Of a stretch of DNA of 6,669 bases, positions 5,524 to 6,669 are shown in pieces; position 1 is the first letter of the stretch, and each line of letters starts with the position of its first letter. The notes beneath the pieces are model-generated. The model searched no databases. It was not told the origin of the DNA and was given only the letters and a program-made list of their open reading frames with translations. The stretch is taken from assembly GCA_013695575.1 (NCBI GenBank), contig JACDAF010000112.1, positions 1 through 6,669 of the forward strand. Direction: 5' to 3'. Source of the DNA: Chloroflexota bacterium. Lineage in GTDB: Bacteria; Chloroflexota; Limnocylindria; P2-11E. A program made the translations under genes and the position numbers.

Positions 5524-6308
5524 TGGCCCGCCGGCGCGAGGTCCCTGAAGGTCGCCAGGGTGAGGCCGTATCGGCCGATGGCCGAGCGCACGACCGGGTC
5601 GGTGAGCGTCGCGAGCTCCACAGGGCGCTCGCGCGCATAGCTCGAGGTCGCGAGGAGCTCGGCATCGTTGGTCTCGCCGGGGTGGCACATGAGCTCCGTG
5701 GTCGCGGAGCCGCCCTCCGCGACGCGCTCGAGGATCTTCAGGAGGGAGGGAACCTCCACATTGCGGCCGTGCTGGAACGCACGGCAGAAGCTGTCGGGAG
5801 TGCGTAGGCCACGTGCGCGGAGGCGCTCCCGCTGCGCGGCACCGTGCTGCCGTACCGCGGCGCCCGTCTCGCGCGCGAGCTCGCCGATGGCCCACTCGAG
5901 AGCCGGCTCATCGTGCACCCAGTGGTGGGAGTCGAGATGCGATGGCTCGGTGCCGAGGAGCTCGGTGGCGCGCACGTACTGAGCGCGGTACTCGACGAGC
6001 GCTTCGGCCGCGTCGACCCTGTCCATCCCGAGGATCGCCGACGGCGACCGCGGGAAAGAGCCGTCACGCTCCACGAGCGAAGAGATGCGTGCCGGATCGC
6101 TGAGCGGACGCGCGTACGTGAGGACGAGGTGGACACCCACGTCGAGGCTCCGGTGCGTGCGCGCCAGCTCCGCGGCGTGCGCCGCACCGGGCGCGTTCGC
6201 CATGAGCGTCGCCGCCGTCACGATGCCGCGCTCGTGCGCCGCGACGATCCCACGGTCCACTCCACGCGAGCGGCCGAGGTCGTCAGCGTTGACGATCAAT
6301 CGCCTCAC
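5520..6308 (-). CDS. ChbG/YdjC-family carbohydrate deacetylase
   Basis: Predicted 262-aa metal-dependent deacetylase, full length for the family. Members remove an N-acetyl group from chitooligosaccharides such as diacetylchitobiose or its 6-phosphate. The metal-site and catalytic motifs are intact: LIVNADDLGRS (4-14, D9/D10), VGVHLVLT (57-64, H60), HLDSHHWVH (124-132) and ELMCHPG (205-211). No signal peptide is present, so it is probably cytoplasmic. The start is the GTG at 6308, which gives the usual MRRLIVNADD opening and has GGAG five bases upstream; it lies inside the murQ 3' end, overlapping it by 26 bp. The stop overlaps the glycosyl hydrolase-like gene by four bases. Together with MurQ and the SIS enzyme it points to amino-sugar salvage; the exact substrate (chitin- or peptidoglycan-derived) is not determined. 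Confidence 0.9.
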   Translation of the reverse strand: MRRLIVNADDLGRSRGVDRGIVAAHERGIVTAATLMANAPGAAHAAELARTHRSLDVGVHLVLTYARPLSDPARISSLVERDGSFPRSPSAILGMDRVDAAEALVEYRAQYVRATELLGTEPSHLDSHHWVHDEPALEWAIGELARETGAAVRQHGAAQRERLRARGLRTPDSFCRAFQHGRNVEVPSLLKILERVAEGGSATTELMCHPGETNDAELLATSSYARERPVELATLTDPVVRSAIGRYGLTLATFRDLAPAGQ

Positions 6309-6669
6309 GCACGCTCCATCCCGCGGCCTCGAGCCGCCGTCTTGCCTCGGCTTCGTCGACTCCCGCCTCGGTGCGGACCATCGCGATCGCGCGCTCTCGC
6401 AGCTTCGCGTTCGTAGCGCGCACCTCCACCATCAGGTCGTCCTTGGTCCGGCCGAGCCGGACCATCGTCGCGGTCGAGAGCATGTTGAGCACGAGCTTCG
6501 TGGCCGTTCCCGCCTTGAGCCGGCTCGATCCCGCGAGGATCTCAGGCCCGACGTCCACGACGATCGCGACCTCCGCATCCGCCGCGAGCGCCGTCTCGTC
6601 GGCGCAGGTGAGCGCGATGGTGCGCGCACCGGCTGCCCGTGCCGCGGCGAGCGCCGCCACGACGTAGCG
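6283..6669 (-). CDS. murQ: N-acetylmuramic acid 6-phosphate etherase, C-terminal part (cut by window edge)
   Basis: The last 128 residues of MurQ, a SIS-family lyase of about 300 residues that splits MurNAc-6-phosphate into GlcNAc-6-phosphate and D-lactate during cell-wall recycling. The signature VGPEILAGSSRLKAGTATKL (from about residue 39 of the fragment), NMLSTATMVRLGRT, then DLMVEVRATNAKLRERA is close to the MurQ consensus. A C-terminal UBA-like helical tail (GVDEAEARRRLEAAGWSVREAI) ends at the TGA at 6283-6285. The N-terminal part with the catalytic glutamates lies beyond the right edge, so start and promoter cannot be seen. It is the most upstream visible gene of the minus-strand operon and overlaps the deacetylase start by 26 bp. 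Confidence 0.93.
   Translation of the reverse strand, partial: RYVVAALAAARAAGARTIALTCADETALAADAEVAIVVDVGPEILAGSSRLKAGTATKLVLNMLSTATMVRLGRTKDDLMVEVRATNAKLRERAIAMVRTEAGVDEAEARRRLEAAGWSVREAIDRQR

Noticed and set aside
5035..5640. 201-residue plus-strand open frame opposite the GHL10 gene
   Set aside because: Antisense shadow: the minus strand has clear family motifs throughout, while this frame has none.
5524..5895. Upstream extension of the GHL10 frame
   Set aside because: It lies in another frame of the well-conserved deacetylase and adds no recognisable sequence; the GTG at 5523 with a 4-base overlap is the better start.
1..6669. CRISPR array, tRNA, rRNA, insertion sequence or phage attachment site
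   Set aside because: No regularly spaced direct repeats, cloverleaf, transposase motifs or flanking duplications were recognised.

Overview
The window is high-GC DNA (roughly 70% by eye) with dense, mostly minus-strand bacterial genes, GTG as well as ATG starts, and Shine-Dalgarno sites where one can be seen. This fits a high-GC soil- or sediment-type bacterium such as an actinobacterium or a high-GC candidate phylum. Nothing here fixes the phylum. I see no rRNA, tRNA, CRISPR array, transposase or phage gene.

Left part (1-1202, all minus strand): a two-gene unit is headed by a perfect 19-bp dyad (1184-1202) containing a TTGACA element. The first gene encodes a 104-aa protein with a vicinal Cys-Cys motif (828-1142). 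The second encodes a MerR-family regulator with a CxC...C cluster near its C-terminus (320-820). This looks like a self-contained thiol- or metal-responsive regulatory unit with an uncharacterised partner protein. Downstream, 1-250 carries a coding fragment whose two protein-like stretches lie in different frames; it is either a pseudogene or a sequence error.

Middle part (1203-3224): a gap of about 340 bp holds a possible 16-codon plus-strand mini-ORF with a strong ribosome binding site, followed directly by a 12-bp GC-rich hairpin. Next come a double zinc-ribbon protein (1540-1890, minus) and two tandem GNAT acetyltransferases (2035-2568 and 2568-3224, minus) that share one base at their junction.

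Right part (3231-6669): amino-sugar metabolism. A plus-strand SIS-domain enzyme resembling the isomerase half of GlmS (3231-4262) runs toward a tightly packed minus-strand operon: murQ (partial, at the right edge), a ChbG/YdjC-type carbohydrate deacetylase, a GHL10 (PF02638) glycosyl hydrolase-like protein and an XRE-type HTH protein. Two of the junctions overlap (26 bp and 4 bp). A reasonable reading is salvage of peptidoglycan- or chitin-derived amino sugars: glycan cleavage, deacetylation, conversion of MurNAc-6-P to GlcNAc-6-P, and aldose/ketose isomerisation or deamination of GlcN-6-P, with the HTH protein as local regulator. Transporter and kinase genes would be expected beyond the right edge. 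This pathway is inferred from families and gene order; no substrate can be read from the sequence.
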